Assembly (NCBI GenBank): GCA_028023455.1 | Contig: JAQFVV010006713.1 | Coordinates: 62,001 to 126,000, forward strand | Length of the DNA stretch: 64,000 bases | Origin: Epiperipatus broadwayi | Lineage: Eukaryota; Onychophora; Udeonychophora; Euonychophora; Peripatidae | Reading direction: 5' to 3' | Shown: positions 36,990-47,849 of the stretch, one piece after another | How positions within the stretch are numbered: position 1 is the first letter of the stretch | Layout: the number at the start of each line of letters is the position of its first letter | The notes under the pieces: generated by a model | The model's input: the letters and a program-made list of their open reading frames with translations, nothing else | Database searches by the model: none | What the model was told of the DNA's origin: nothing | Made by a program: the position numbers and the translations under genes

Positions 36990-37500
36990 TTACTACTAAT
37001 TCTTTTGATTAAAACCCTTTTCTAAATGCAAATTAATAATTTGTCAGATTATTAAAGTAAAGTTTTTTTAAAAATTAATTTCTATTTATAAATTGATGAA
37101 AATCATCTGTAGCAGCAAACAAAACATATTTGTTATCCAATTATAAAATGCTGCCAAACATTATAATTTCTTTAACAATTCTGAATCATTCTTCTAAAAT
37201 AATGACTATTTTCATAAATATTTTCTGAAAAAAAAAAAATAAAATAAATGTGTAAAAAAAATTTTAAAACATGTTTTCATTTTGAAAATCAAAACAAAGA
37301 TATCAGAACTGTCAAAATTATTGACAGGCATTCTCTTGTGTGGAGAACAAGAAACAACCAATCAGGGTGAAGGTTGATTCTTATCTCATTATCGTAAAAT
37401 TTTTTTAAAGATTATTCAACAGTTTTCTCGATAAAATAATGGTAAACTCAGCAAAATAATGTTAAAAGTAGCACTATGAGAGAGAATTAAAGCCATTTAC
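36990..37500 (-). repeat. Dispersed repeat, inverted partner of 25650-26260
   Basis: AATAATTTGTCAGATTATTA, TTTTCATTTTGAAAATCAAA, GAGAACAAGAAACAACC and CTATGAGAGAGAATTAAAGC are the complements of blocks near 26 kb in reverse order. No coding trace. The stretch 36340-36990 before it and 37500-38380 after it hold only AT-rich DNA. Confidence 0.5.
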
Positions 37501-38388
37501 AAAATTAATCCAAAAATATTGATATTTAATGTTAAATCTTTTTTCTTTGGATTAAAAAAGACTTAACACGCTATTCTATACAGGATTATCAATGATTATG
37601 ATCGTAATACTATGCATGTGTATAGGCAAAACAAAGATATGCAGACAAAATGTTAAAAATATTAGGTCCGAATTCAAAATAATATGGTAATTGCAATTTT
37701 AATGAATTAAATAAAGAAAATGATTTACAATAGCTTGGTGTTCATCGAGGCAAAAAAAACTTATGAACAATGAATTTTCTTATAGCATGTTCCAAACTCC
37801 CATATAAATAATTCAAAAAGATTTTAATTGTTTTTACAACACAGTAAAACAAAATGATTGTTTTTACATATTGACATAAAAACAAATTGAATTAATACAT
37901 TCTTTCAATCACAGTGCTGGAGAATTATTCGTTTCATCACTGTGTTACAAGAAAATGTTTTTGAATCAAACAACTCTCATCAGTTATCTGTAGTATAATT
38001 ATTTCCCATGCAAATATAGCAATATAAACATGACCAACTTCATTTTAAAATGTCAATAATCAATGTACTAAGTATATAATACTTAAATAATAAAATGAGG
38101 TTTGATTTGACTGTCTTGTTGTTTGCTCATCCATATAAAGGTAGGCTGATTTTTAGAATACTTATTGATGCATTTAGGATTAAATTGGTTATGTTTAAAA
38201 GATTACTATAATATGAAAGGTTATTATATTTGCAAAGAAAATTGGCAGCATTCTAAACAAGTGATGAGAGCTGTTTGATTTGAAATATATGTATCTGGCA
38301 GAATAATTGGTCAAATTTTTTAATATAGTTACAGAGCACTGTGATCAAAAAGTTGTATCAATTCAATTTTTCTTTATATATATTAAAC

Positions 38389-38572
38389 TAATCAAAATTA
38401 TCCCAAATTCACAAGTTAACCAGACTAGCCAAGTGTAAAGAACTACAAAATAATTTTGTAATTTTTTACACTTGAGAAATCTGCTTGTAGCAGTGAAGCC
38501 ATTGGGTAGTGTTTTAGAGTTCATTTTCTTGGCTAGTCTGGTCGAGTTGTGAATTTGGGATAATTTTGATTA
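38389..38572. repeat. Hairpin element with 45-bp arms
   Basis: 38389-38433 (TAATCAAAATTATCCCAAAT ... ACCAGACTAGCCAAG) is the inverted copy of 38528-38572 (CTTGGCTAGTCTGGT ... GGGATAATTTTGATTA) with about three differences. The 94-base loop is itself partly palindromic (AGTGTAAAGAACTACAAAAT versus ATTTTTTACACTTG). MITE-like. Confidence 0.7.
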
Positions 38573-39309
38573 TTTATTGACTAGTTTAGCTTTATGCTTT
38601 TAATATTTATATATTAAACTATATACAGTGATTTTTCTCAAATATTTATAATTTATACACTGATATATTTATATGAATCAAATGTTGTGTGTTAAATATT
38701 TTTAACATTTATAAAAGTTGAAAAATTCAATAATTTTCTGGTAACATGATAATAAAAGTTCTATAATTTATTTGCTATGTTTAAATTTGTTTAATTGGCC
38801 CTTATTAAAGCAAATGACCAATAATCAAAATATCTTAAACTATTGGCTATATAATGTAAACAAATAAAATTAATTTATTATTAAATATATTTTAAAAAAT
38901 AAATTTTCGAATATTTCTGATTATTTAAAACACAACTTATTTGGCTGTTTTTACTAAAACAAAAAAAAAAAATCTTGTCAAGTAATGTACACTTATGTAT
39001 GTATTTGACTTTACAAGCAGTTATAACACATGATTTAATAAAGATTAATTAATTCCAACATCAGAATTTTAACATAATAAAAATGGTGTTTTTTCAAAAC
39101 AGCAAAAAATGCTGTTTTGTCCTTTTTTTTCCTTTAAAAAAAAAAAAAATTGTTATATTTATGTCTACAATTTAAATCATTTTCATGAAATGTATAAATT
39201 CCCTAAAAAAAAAAAACCCATTTAATATACAAATATTTATAAAATGTATATATTCTAACAATTTTACTAATCCCATAAATAACTAATGGCCATTAAATAT
39301 AGTATTCAG

Positions 39310-39463
39310 AATATTTATGAAGCAATAAAATTTGAATGTGCATTCTGTAAGAATAAAAAATTGCAAAATAGACTGTCTAAAAACATTTTTTTTTTTTTTG
39401 AAAATCTGACATATAAATTATTCTTATGATATGTACATTCAAGTTTATTGCTTCATAAATATT
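39310..39463. repeat. Inverted repeat with 34-bp arms
   Basis: AATATTTATGAAGCAATAAA ATTTGAATGTGCAT (39310-39343) and the complementary form at 39431-39463 flank an 87-base spacer with a T-run. Small MITE or hairpin; nothing coding nearby. Confidence 0.68.
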
Positions 39464-39469
39464 GGCATT

Positions 39470-40265
39470 GATATATGTACAATTTAATAGATATTCCCGA
39501 TATTTAAATTTTTATTACTCTTAAAATGCAAATGAGATAATAATTATTTAAAGAAAAAACACAAATTCTGATCCTAACAAAAAGAAAAAGTTGTTTCAAA
39601 CTGTCATCTTGATTTGAAAATTTTTTTATAGACACAAATATAGTTTGAAAGAAAGCTATAAATAGCATATAATGTTGATACTTCCCAAATTATTATTATT
39701 TTTTAATATAAATACTTAATTTTATTGTAACTATTTTACATTAAAAAAAAAATAATTCTGAAATTTTATAATAATGGAAAATAGAAAGCTTTATGACTTA
39801 TTTACTGTAAAACTGGTAGTTGCCCAAATATTACTTTATTCAAAAAATCAAGTAGCCCTTTAATCTTTGTCAATATTATTTAAAATTATTAAAAATTAAA
39901 TAGTTAAGACAATAATTTGACACCAGCAATTTGTATAAGAATAAAAAAAATTTCAATCATTTTTTTTTCAAAAATTGTTTAAACATATTATGGAGAGTCA
40001 TGGCAACTACATGCATTACTATCAGAGAAGTTTGGGGGGAGGGGATATTCAAATGAATTTTATCAAGAATAAAAAGACAATACTGATTAATTCACTTGAA
40101 AAATCTAATTTTCTTAAAATTTATATATTAACTACAAAATTTATTTATCCACTAAATAAATACACCCCCCCCCCCCTGGACAACATAAATATAATACTAT
40201 TATAGCCTTAATTGCAAGAAAATCAAGTCATATATTATGCAACTCAATTTAATAAGCTTGTATGA
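39470..40265. other. AT-rich stretch, no gene seen
   Basis: Contains GGGGGGAGGGG near 40032 and an eleven-C run near 40164. The 76-codon ORF spanning them is low-complexity and I do not treat it as a gene. Confidence 0.5.
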
Positions 40266-40270
40266 AAAAT

Positions 40271-40427
40271 GTTATATAAAGAGCTGCCAAAAGCTCTTAA
40301 CAAACTTTTCAGAACATCCCCTGAATATCCTAGTGCCTCACTGACAAAAGCCAGAGCTAGAAAACAATCTGGGGATAGGGATGTTCTGAAAAGCTTGTTA
40401 AGAGCTGTTGGCATGCTCATTATATAA
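40271..40427. mobile_element. Short fold-back element of the 6.1-kb family
   Basis: 50-bp arms at 40271-40320 (GTTATATAAAGAGCTGCCAA ... CTTTTCAGAACATCCC) and 40378-40427 flank a 57-base loop. The loop reads, in reverse complement, TATCCCCAGATTGTTTTCTA then GCTCTGGCTTTTGTCAGTGA GGCAC. This is the same word as in the arm of the 6121-6511 element, so the two share a core but carry different outer arms. Confidence 0.68.
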
Positions 40428-40429
40428 TA

Positions 40430-41330
40430 CAACTATAATCTTCTACAAACCACAAAAATTACAACAGATTAATTTTCATTTTTTATACTTACAATAAGTA
40501 GAAGACTATATTTTGAACTTTCTAATATATATGCTAATAATGTGTAGTAGTGAGATGAGTTCCTAATCTTCATAAAACTGGGCATTACTAATAAATACCA
40601 GCAGGAAATATTTCAAGAGTACACTCTATTTCTGTAATAGTTGATTTAAAATTTTTTCTTCATAATATTTAATGATTAAAGGAACTAATTCATCAATGTC
40701 TATGTTTAATACTTAGCCAAATCATGTATCATGAGTTTGGGTGGATGAAATGGCCCATGGAATTGGATATTCAGACCTGAAAGTTTTCATATAAAATAAT
40801 TGAAATCACACACTATTTAAATAAATGAATAAAAAATATTTACAAAATTGTAATAACATAATTATCAATATAATTTCTTTCTTTAATATAATTAAATATA
40901 CTTTCATTAAGAAATATTTACAAATTATATATTCAATAAATTATTATTTATACTCATTTAAAATTGCCATTTCTAATTTAAGTATAATTCATTTTTCTCT
41001 ATAACTACTGTCTTATCTAATGAAATTTAGGCAGCTCACAATATTTCTATAATAATTGCAACTCTATATTCTCCTTTAGTTTATGTTTCATGAGTACATG
41101 TGGAAAGACAAATATAAAACAGATAATAACAATTATACAACTTCTAAAATGTCCAAGGTTTATTATGAATCAATCTTAAAATGTTAATTTCATAACTACA
41201 ATATAATTATATGATCAAACATTGCTTGCTGTTAAATAAATATCTCATGCTTTTTAATTCATCAAAGATACAACTCATGTTGTTGATCTCTAGAAATATA
41301 ACTTATTTATTCAATTATCTTTAGCTGCAT
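40430..41330. other. AT-rich stretch, no gene seen
   Basis: No coding frame, tandem array or terminal repeat was recognised in this 900-base span. Confidence 0.5.
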
Positions 41331-41412
41331 AACCGATGTGTATATATACTGTAACGTTCACTGCTCTAGTAGGGTTTTTTACGAGTACACCACGTATTCG
41401 GGTGACCAAATT

Positions 41413-41580
41413 ATGTCCTATTCTATTAAATTTGTTTCGTCAGACAATTCAGTAAGATTTAATGGACACAATTATTTTTCCTGGTCACACAGCACCCTTT
41501 TAACTAATGTAACTACTAAAATAATGGGATCAAGTAAGCCAGCTTTTAATTTATTTGAAAGGCACCAGGATTCTGTATAG
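41413..41580 (+). pseudogene. Start of a copia-like gag polyprotein (fragment)
   Basis: A frame opening at the ATG at 41413 reads KFVSSDNSVRFNGHNYFSWS then HSTLLTNVTTKIMGSSKP. A short N-terminal stretch followed by (L/V)-x-F-(N/D)-G-x-N-Y-x-x-W is the usual beginning of Ty1/copia Gag. It ends at a stop at 41578-41580, long before a complete gag, and no protease, integrase or RT follows. Its upstream 41338-41412 is open in the same frame but is not like gag. Composition is less AT-rich than the flanks, as in a fairly young insertion. Family call is moderate. Confidence 0.42.
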
Positions 41581-41612
41581 GAATTCACTGACTAAACCCC
41601 TTTTATTTATTT

Positions 41613-41671
41613 AGTTACGACGAAATTATCTGAAAACTCTGGAGGATTGAGTTTCGGTACAGCGTTGGCAA
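41613..41671 (+). other. Exon-like 59-bp segment between splice-like sites
   Basis: TTTATTTATTTAG precedes and GTAAATT follows a short open segment that can be read as TTKLSENSGGLSFGTALAK. It lies just 3' of the copia-like fragment, so it may belong to that insertion. No relative recognised. Confidence 0.2.
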
Positions 41672-41979
41672 AGGTAAATTATATTTTCAAATCTTAATAA
41701 TTAACATCAATAAAATTATTAATAATCATTAATAACGTACAATGAATAGTTGGTATTAGAAATAAATATTTTTATTCTAACAAATTATAATATATAAAAA
41801 AAAACACATTATGAATTAATTAATTGGAAAGATGATACACACGCTAATCCAGATACGAATCACTTAATAAAAAAAAAACAGTTCAACAATTATAGTTCTT
41901 AGGTAATCAAGGGTCTCTTGATAATAGAATTTGAAGTCTTTATCGGGATTATTTTAAGCTTATTTTAAGAATTGTTTGC

Positions 41980-42470
41980 AAACTTTGACACAATCGGGAA
42001 AAGTTACTCTTAACTTATCGATAAGTTGGTGTAGGTTTTTGGGATCCTGAGCTCATAAGAATTTCCATTGATCTCTCTGCCGGCATGTTCCATTACTGTT
42101 CCCGTTCTATAGCTGGAGAAAAGGCATGTTTGTAGTTACCCTTTCATTGCAAAAAGTGGTCTTCACAAGGGCCATTTCCATGCTTGCGTGACAGCTTGGT
42201 ACAGCAAGTTGGCATACTTGTGCAGAAGTATATTACTGCCAAAGGTTATGCTCGCGGAAACCTCCAACTTTCAGACACGTAACTAGAAGGTAAAGAGAAA
42301 ACCGAGATCGAAGTTGTCCTCTTTTTATACCTCAATCTTATTTTTGAAACTTCTGCGCATCCTTTTATCAGAATATAAGATAATAATCTTGTACACTCTC
42401 TCTTAAATTTAAGTTACAAAGTCCTCCTTACACAAAGTTCCTCTGCCATCTTTAATTAACTAAAATATTT
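41980..42470. other. Less AT-rich block of unknown origin
   Basis: Near 42% G+C against about 25% around it (GGGATCCTGAGCTCATAAGA, CTCTGCCGGCATGTTCCATT, GGTTATGCTCGCGGAAACCT). No long frame on either strand. It may be part of a retroelement LTR or untranslated region associated with the copia-like piece 400 bp upstream, but I could not identify terminal dinucleotides or a second copy. Confidence 0.3.
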
Positions 42471-42959
42471 TTCTTTTAGCTTATCTGGATTAGTAATTTG
42501 TGTGTCTTTTGTTCTTTCTAATTTTTGCCTTACTTTTTAATTAGATACAAAAAAACATATGGACAAAAATTTTACTTTCATTGTACGTTTAAAAAAAAAA
42601 AGATTATACAAACTAACAATTTAATTTCGTCTTTTTAATAAGAACGCTAAATTTACTTTTTCTTTTTTTCTTAGCTTTTAAATATCTTACCAGATGCCAA
42701 ATATTTGTACCGTATAAACAAACAGTACAATACATATAAACAATAAAATTAGTCTACCAAATATATCTCCAGTATAATTCTTGGTAAGCATATACATAGT
42801 TACATCTATCTATTCCTTAGATTAATACCGATCAAAGAAAATTTAAATTGTTCATTCATAGGATGAATATATTAAAGAAATATTCTACACCCATTCAAGA
42901 AAATTAATGTCAGTCACACACCACAAAAGACCTTACAAAAAAACGAAACCCACTGTAGC

Positions 42960-43400
42960 AATATATTCATTGATGATATTTTTATATTATAGGGTCACAA
43001 TTCATCTTCATAAGTCTATTAGTATTTTTAAAATCATTTACAAATTCTAATTTAAATTTAATGGAGTGTTTCTGAAAATTAGGAATATTAAGTTTTCAGA
43101 TCTCTAGTTTTGCATTATCACATATCTTACATCCAACTAAATGATGATTATTTCCTGTGTTAAATATATTACAAACATTACAATTCATTTGGAGATTTTC
43201 TTGCCCATTTCCATTTAGTATTTTTCTCAAAAACAGAATTCATATACAAATTTTCTTTTTCTGCAAATTCCATAAATTTTATGTCTTCTATCATTATTGT
43301 CACCATAACACTATTTTCCTACAGAACTTTCATTTTTCAAACAAAGGGTTTCCTTTCAGTTAACAGCAAACTTCTTTCTGCCATCCCCAATATAGTACTT
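42960..43400 (-). pseudogene. Non-LTR retrotransposon endonuclease fragment
   Basis: Read on the minus strand, broken frames give GKYCYGDNNDRRHK, then KFMEFAEKENLYMNSVFEKN, TKWKWARKSPN and, after frame changes, NTGNNHHLVGCKICDNAKLE with KLEFVND. The order matches the C-terminal half of an APE-type endonuclease of LINE ORF2: D-F-A-E-x-N-x-L-Y-(I)-M-N-x-x-F, W-x-x-x-S-P-N-G, then the S-D-H-R-L-V box, here decayed to NNHHLV. The catalytic Asp-His pair is therefore altered. The style matches the RT relic at 34.9-36.3 kb but on the opposite strand. Not functional. Confidence 0.7.
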
Positions 43401-43749
43401 GGTAAAGTCTATGGTTTGAACCTACTTGGTTACATTTTAGGATATAGGTTCCTAAGTTTATAAAACCTTCATTGATGATAGTACAGAAATTTATCAGAGT
43501 AAAAAAGTAAGTTAAGGCAACAAAATCTCCTTAAACATTTAAAGTTGTGAAAATATTTTTTTAAAAGCCTCAAGCATCAACTTAAGCAAGCAACATATCT
43601 AATGGTTTCTTTGAAAATTTAAAAAAATAAATACATTCTTAATTAGAGATAAAAAAGATGTTAAATGCCTTGTAATGCTCATGTTTTAAAGCTATTTATA
43701 TGTAAACAGTAAAAAAAAAAAAAAGATGGGAAGAAAGGTGAACTGAAAT

Positions 43750-43959
43750 TTACGTGGATATTTTTAGAGTTACTAGAACGTAGAATCGTGGTGTGATTGG
43801 TGGGTGCTTCTCAAATGTTTGATCATTATTTGGTGTGAATTGTGGTTCCAGATAATCGTTAAACATTTGTAAGTTTTTACAGAACTTATGTAGAGTTGGG
43901 CATTTTTGGTAGCACCAAGTAGGATCTCTGCACCAACACTGATCTGCCAACGGCAGCAA
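43750..43959 (-). other. Cys-rich 69-codon open frame, possible orphan exon
   Basis: The minus frame reads DQCWCRDPTWCYQKCP, then TLHKFCKNLQMFNDYLEPQF and HPPITPRFYVLVTLKIST to a stop. G+C content is about 42%, well above the background, and codons are not the simple A/T words of chance ORFs. A GTTGGCAG at its 5' side could be a 3' splice site. A second candidate sits 150 bp upstream. No family recognised. It may equally be a transposon piece. Confidence 0.25.
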
Positions 43960-44067
43960 TTATAACCAAGAAATTCATGAATTTATTTAGTCAGAGGAAT
44001 TCCTTATTTATGAGCTTACTAATTGTAGATGACAATGATTTATGATCATATGTTGATATAATTATTC

Positions 44068-44153
44068 TGGAGGCCAGCATAGTAGGTGCTCTACATCTAC
44101 GCCTACATACATTTCAGTTTCTGCTTCTAAACATTGTACGGAATCACTGAAAC
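44068..44153 (-). other. Exon-like open segment upstream of the Cys-rich frame
   Basis: After a TATAGTTTCAG at 44154-44164 the minus strand reads DSVQCLEAETEMYVGVDVEHLLCWPPE, followed by a stop. It has composition like that of 43750-43959. No relative recognised and no consensus donor before the stop. Confidence 0.2.
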
Positions 44154-44728
44154 TATACCGTGACAACTATTCGATAAATTGAATTTTTTTTGAGAAATTT
44201 GATTATTGTAAAAGTATATAATAACTGAATTATAGATTAATTGTAAATTATCTGTTTTTTAAAATTTTATTGTCTTTTGAAATGGTAAAAAAAATAAGAT
44301 CAACTGTAATATTGAGTTTTATGAAATACAATACTAAAAAAACCAATAAATTATTTTATTTTTCATAAAAGAAATTACTTTACTTAATCAATATATATCA
44401 CAATAAAAACGAACTAGATTAATAACAAAAAGTAAAAAGAAGAGTAAAATATTTTTTTTAAATTTTATTTTGATTATTGGTTATAAAGAGAGTGAATGTC
44501 CTGAAGAAAGACTGAAAAAAGATTCTGATTCACTACTGTTGTCTTGACAAGACTTTTCCCAGCAGATGTGATTCAAATGGTTCTGTAATAATTTGGGTGG
44601 ACCTTTAATATTTTATTTTTCAATTATGAAATATGTATAAATGTTCAATTTTTGCAGCTATTTATGCATTTATTTTTAGATTACTTTATAAAAATTAAAA
44701 ATAAATAAATTTAAATATAGATGTAAAA

Positions 44729-44900
44729 TTACAAATTCTATTTAGAAGGTAATAATCCCTTCTAGCTTGTGCTCTAATATAATTAAATTGACAATGTTAA
44801 ACGAGAGGATACTCTCATTCCAACCAAAAGATAAAGACTTTGGGAAAATAAATATGGCGCAAGAAAGAAGAGATTATTAACCTCTAAATAGAATTACAAT
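44729..44900. repeat. Inverted-repeat element with 44-bp arms
   Basis: ATTACAAATTCTATTTAGAA GGTAATAATCCCTTC (left, 44729-44772) pairs with GAAGAGATTATTAACCTCTA AATAGAATTACAAT (right, 44857-44900). A direct repeat, TTTATTTTTAGATTAYTTTA TAAAAATT, flanks it at about 44670 and 44966, which may be a duplicated target or an outer repeat. Confidence 0.6.
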
Positions 44901-45763
44901 CTGATACTGTGCTAGTAAAATTCATTGATCTTTAAAATTACAAATCTATGTTCCATTATTTAAGTATTTATTTTTAGATTATTTTATAAAAATTTATATT
45001 CCATTATCCTTAATTTATCGGCTAGTTTTCACAATATGGCTTCAATACCTTCCCATAATGGGTAAAAGCAAAAACTGAAAGGAAAAGGGAGTGTAAAACA
45101 CATCTATTATACTAATACCATTATTCGGTTGGATCTAATTTATGCTGAAGAACTAACTGGTAGGAAGATCCAGATCAACATAGTTCAGTTGAGGGCTTAA
45201 TAATAATTATGAGATTGAGATACACATAGAGCTCTCCAATCTTTCAATAAAAATACTTTTTTTTGTCTTCTCTTCTTCTAGTTATAAATAGAAAAAGAAT
45301 TAATTCCCATAAATGAGACACAATCTAAGTAAACTTATTATAGAGATGTTTTAATTTTTAAAACTAGAAAAGATCGAAATAGTGACTTATAGATAAGTGG
45401 ATGGAAAAGAATGAAAGAAGATATGAAATATTAAATATATATCAAGCAACTTCATAAAATATAATACCTATGATAAGAAAATGAATCAAGGAATGGATGA
45501 AAAAAAAAATGGATCTAGAATAAGTTAGGTTCAAACTCTATGACCACTCCCCCTTATTTTAATCAGGAAGTTATGTAATAATATGGGCATTGTTTAGCAC
45601 ATATGAATAAATCAATTATTAAACTTCAAGCCATTATATAATAAATTAGTATTTTCTTGTTAAAAAAAAAAATCCAGTATACAAGTTAATAAAATGCACA
45701 ATCTGCAGTTAAATAGAAATATTAAAAGGGAAATGATCAAGAATAACCATTTTATTTGTTTTA

Positions 45764-45885
45764 AAAAAAAAAAAAAGGATGTCTTTACTGTTTGGGAGTT
45801 CATAAGTATCAAAAGTGCCCAAACCGGAATCAACCTGAGGACATTATGTTCCAGAATCCAATAATTTACCACTGCATTAAAATAT
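45764..45885 (-). repeat. tRNA-like (SINE) relic
   Basis: The minus strand has ATGCAGTGGTAAATTATTGG, resembling a pol III A box, and about 40 bases later GGTTGATTCC (45835-45826), a B box lacking one base. It is followed by a T-run of 14 that could end pol III transcription. The tRNA cloverleaf is not complete, so a SINE or decayed tRNA is likelier than a working gene. Confidence 0.4.
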
Positions 45886-46106
45886 TCAGGGCATTTTATT
45901 TAGGAGAAAAAAAGTTAAATAATAAATGAATATATGGTTATTTTGCTGATTTCAAATATTAATATTAAAAATATAGAATAGGTTCTGATATCGGTCATAA
46001 TTTTTTTTATGATTGTTAATAATATCATTAAAAAAATTATAATAGTTGTGTCATAAGTTGATAAAATATTTAAGCAAAGTTTCAAATACTGAAAAAATAT
46101 TGACAT

Positions 46107-46388
46107 TCAAGCATTTAGTAGTTGCATACTAAATTTGTGCAGATCATTTCCACAATTCGGTTCAACACCAAGAACAATTCTAATCTGCAATACAACAGAT
46201 AGTTGCTGTGAAGTAAAAATATATTGGTAAAACATGTAGAAGCTGAAAGTGTACTGCTCTATAGGAACATGGAAACACGACACTATATTACCATAAACAC
46301 TGAAATGTGTCAAGATCCACCAAGTATACCAATTATAGACAATCTTATCAAGATGTAGCATGCTGGATTTCCAAAGTATTCTCTCCAT
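46107..46388 (-). other. 93-codon open frame, unrecognised
   Basis: MERILWKSSMLHLDKIVYNW begins in a way that recalls Tigger/jerky-type transposase helix-turn-helix regions (L-x-K-x-(V/I)-Y-x-W), but the rest (YTFSFYMFYQYIFTSQQL) does not continue the family. Composition is moderately elevated. I would not call it a gene without further support. 46390-47770 beyond it is AT-rich with no gene seen. Confidence 0.2.
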
Positions 46389-47778
46389 ATATTAAGCCTA
46401 TCTGCCTCTCTTATAATATGACCTAACAAATATAAAAACTTACTTCCACATACAATTATGCAAGTTTAATAAAAGTTTAGAAATTGAAAAGAAGTAAATT
46501 CAAAACAAGAAAAATAAATTTGTCCATATAAGAATAGTTTATTGGAAAACATTTACTGGGAAGAATTTGTATAGTTTAAGGAGAATACACAGAGTTTGAA
46601 CTAGCTTACAAAATCCAAAAAGTCATATGCAAAGTTATGATGTTCTACTAAAATTCAAACTCTAAAATATCCTAGGTGAAAATGTTAATATTTATTAGTT
46701 TAATCAAGTTTATAACTTTTTTATTATTATTATTAATTTTATTTAGAGTTGAAAGTATTTTGTTTTTATTTATTCAATTGTTTATTTATTGTTGTTTAGT
46801 GTTTTGCTAATATTTAAAATATAACAATTTGTTTGTCTTTCCCCCATAATATATGTTTGTATTTAGTGGGATTAGGAACTCACACTTTCATTTCAAAAGA
46901 AAAAAAATTGATATGAGTTCATACATAATTTATTCCATTATTTATGCTTAAAACTATATGCCAATATAGACTGTTCTTTTTATAAAAAGTTTTATGTATA
47001 TTTTAAACTGTTGTTCGCCATAGTAGAAACAGGGAATAGCATGAATATGTTAATCTTAAAATTATTTTAAAACTAATATAAACATTAAGTTGCCAACAAG
47101 ATTATTAATTATTTGATTTACAAAATGTTCATTATTTGTTTTGTTAATGCTTAAAACTTTTCTATTTTTTTTTATTCTCAATTTTATATATTATTTGAGT
47201 TATACAATGTTAATGATGCGTATGATAAATTTTGATTTTAATAAGTTGACATTGTATATAAAGTTAGCATTAAGGGACTAATGATATGCTTTAAATAGAT
47301 TGGTTACCATGATAGTAATGGCAGTATAATTCAGGTTATAAGTGGCAACCACAGCATGTTATCAATAGTAAAAGCAAGCCTCATTATCATATTATCCAAA
47401 AGTTTTGATAGGTAGAGATGCTTGAAATCTATAATTGGAGGATGATGTCTTTGTCATTTGAACAGATGAAACTACAGTTAATATTTCTTAGCAAGTGCAT
47501 AAATCTTCATTTTTATTTATTCTATACCATTCAATTGCTTTAGCATGGAAGCTTACTGAATTGCTTGGAAAGAAATCAATCATATACATGTCAGATTTTA
47601 ATTCTGATATCCCTTTTAATTATAATAGAATTTATCTGTTGTTTATTTATCTAGTCTCTCTATCTATATTTTTACCTAATAGGTTCATTTTGTTACATTA
47701 TATATATATTAAAGGGGATTTCAACTCAAACTTTCAAGCTCCCTAAAGTCATCCATTCCATCCAATATAATTGATACA

Positions 47779-47841
47779 CATGACCACATATTGGATAGAG
47801 TGATGACTGTAGGAACTAGAAAGTCTGGGTTCAAATCTCCT
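47779..47841 (+). repeat. tRNA-like (SINE) relic
   Basis: TTGGATAGAGTGATGACTG followed 28 bases later by GGGTTCAAATCTCC (B box 47828-47838) reads as the 5' half plus T-arm of a tRNA, with AGTCT pairing possibilities. The acceptor stem is absent. tRNA-derived SINE head is the most economical reading. Confidence 0.42.
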
Positions 47842-47849
47842 TTAATAAC

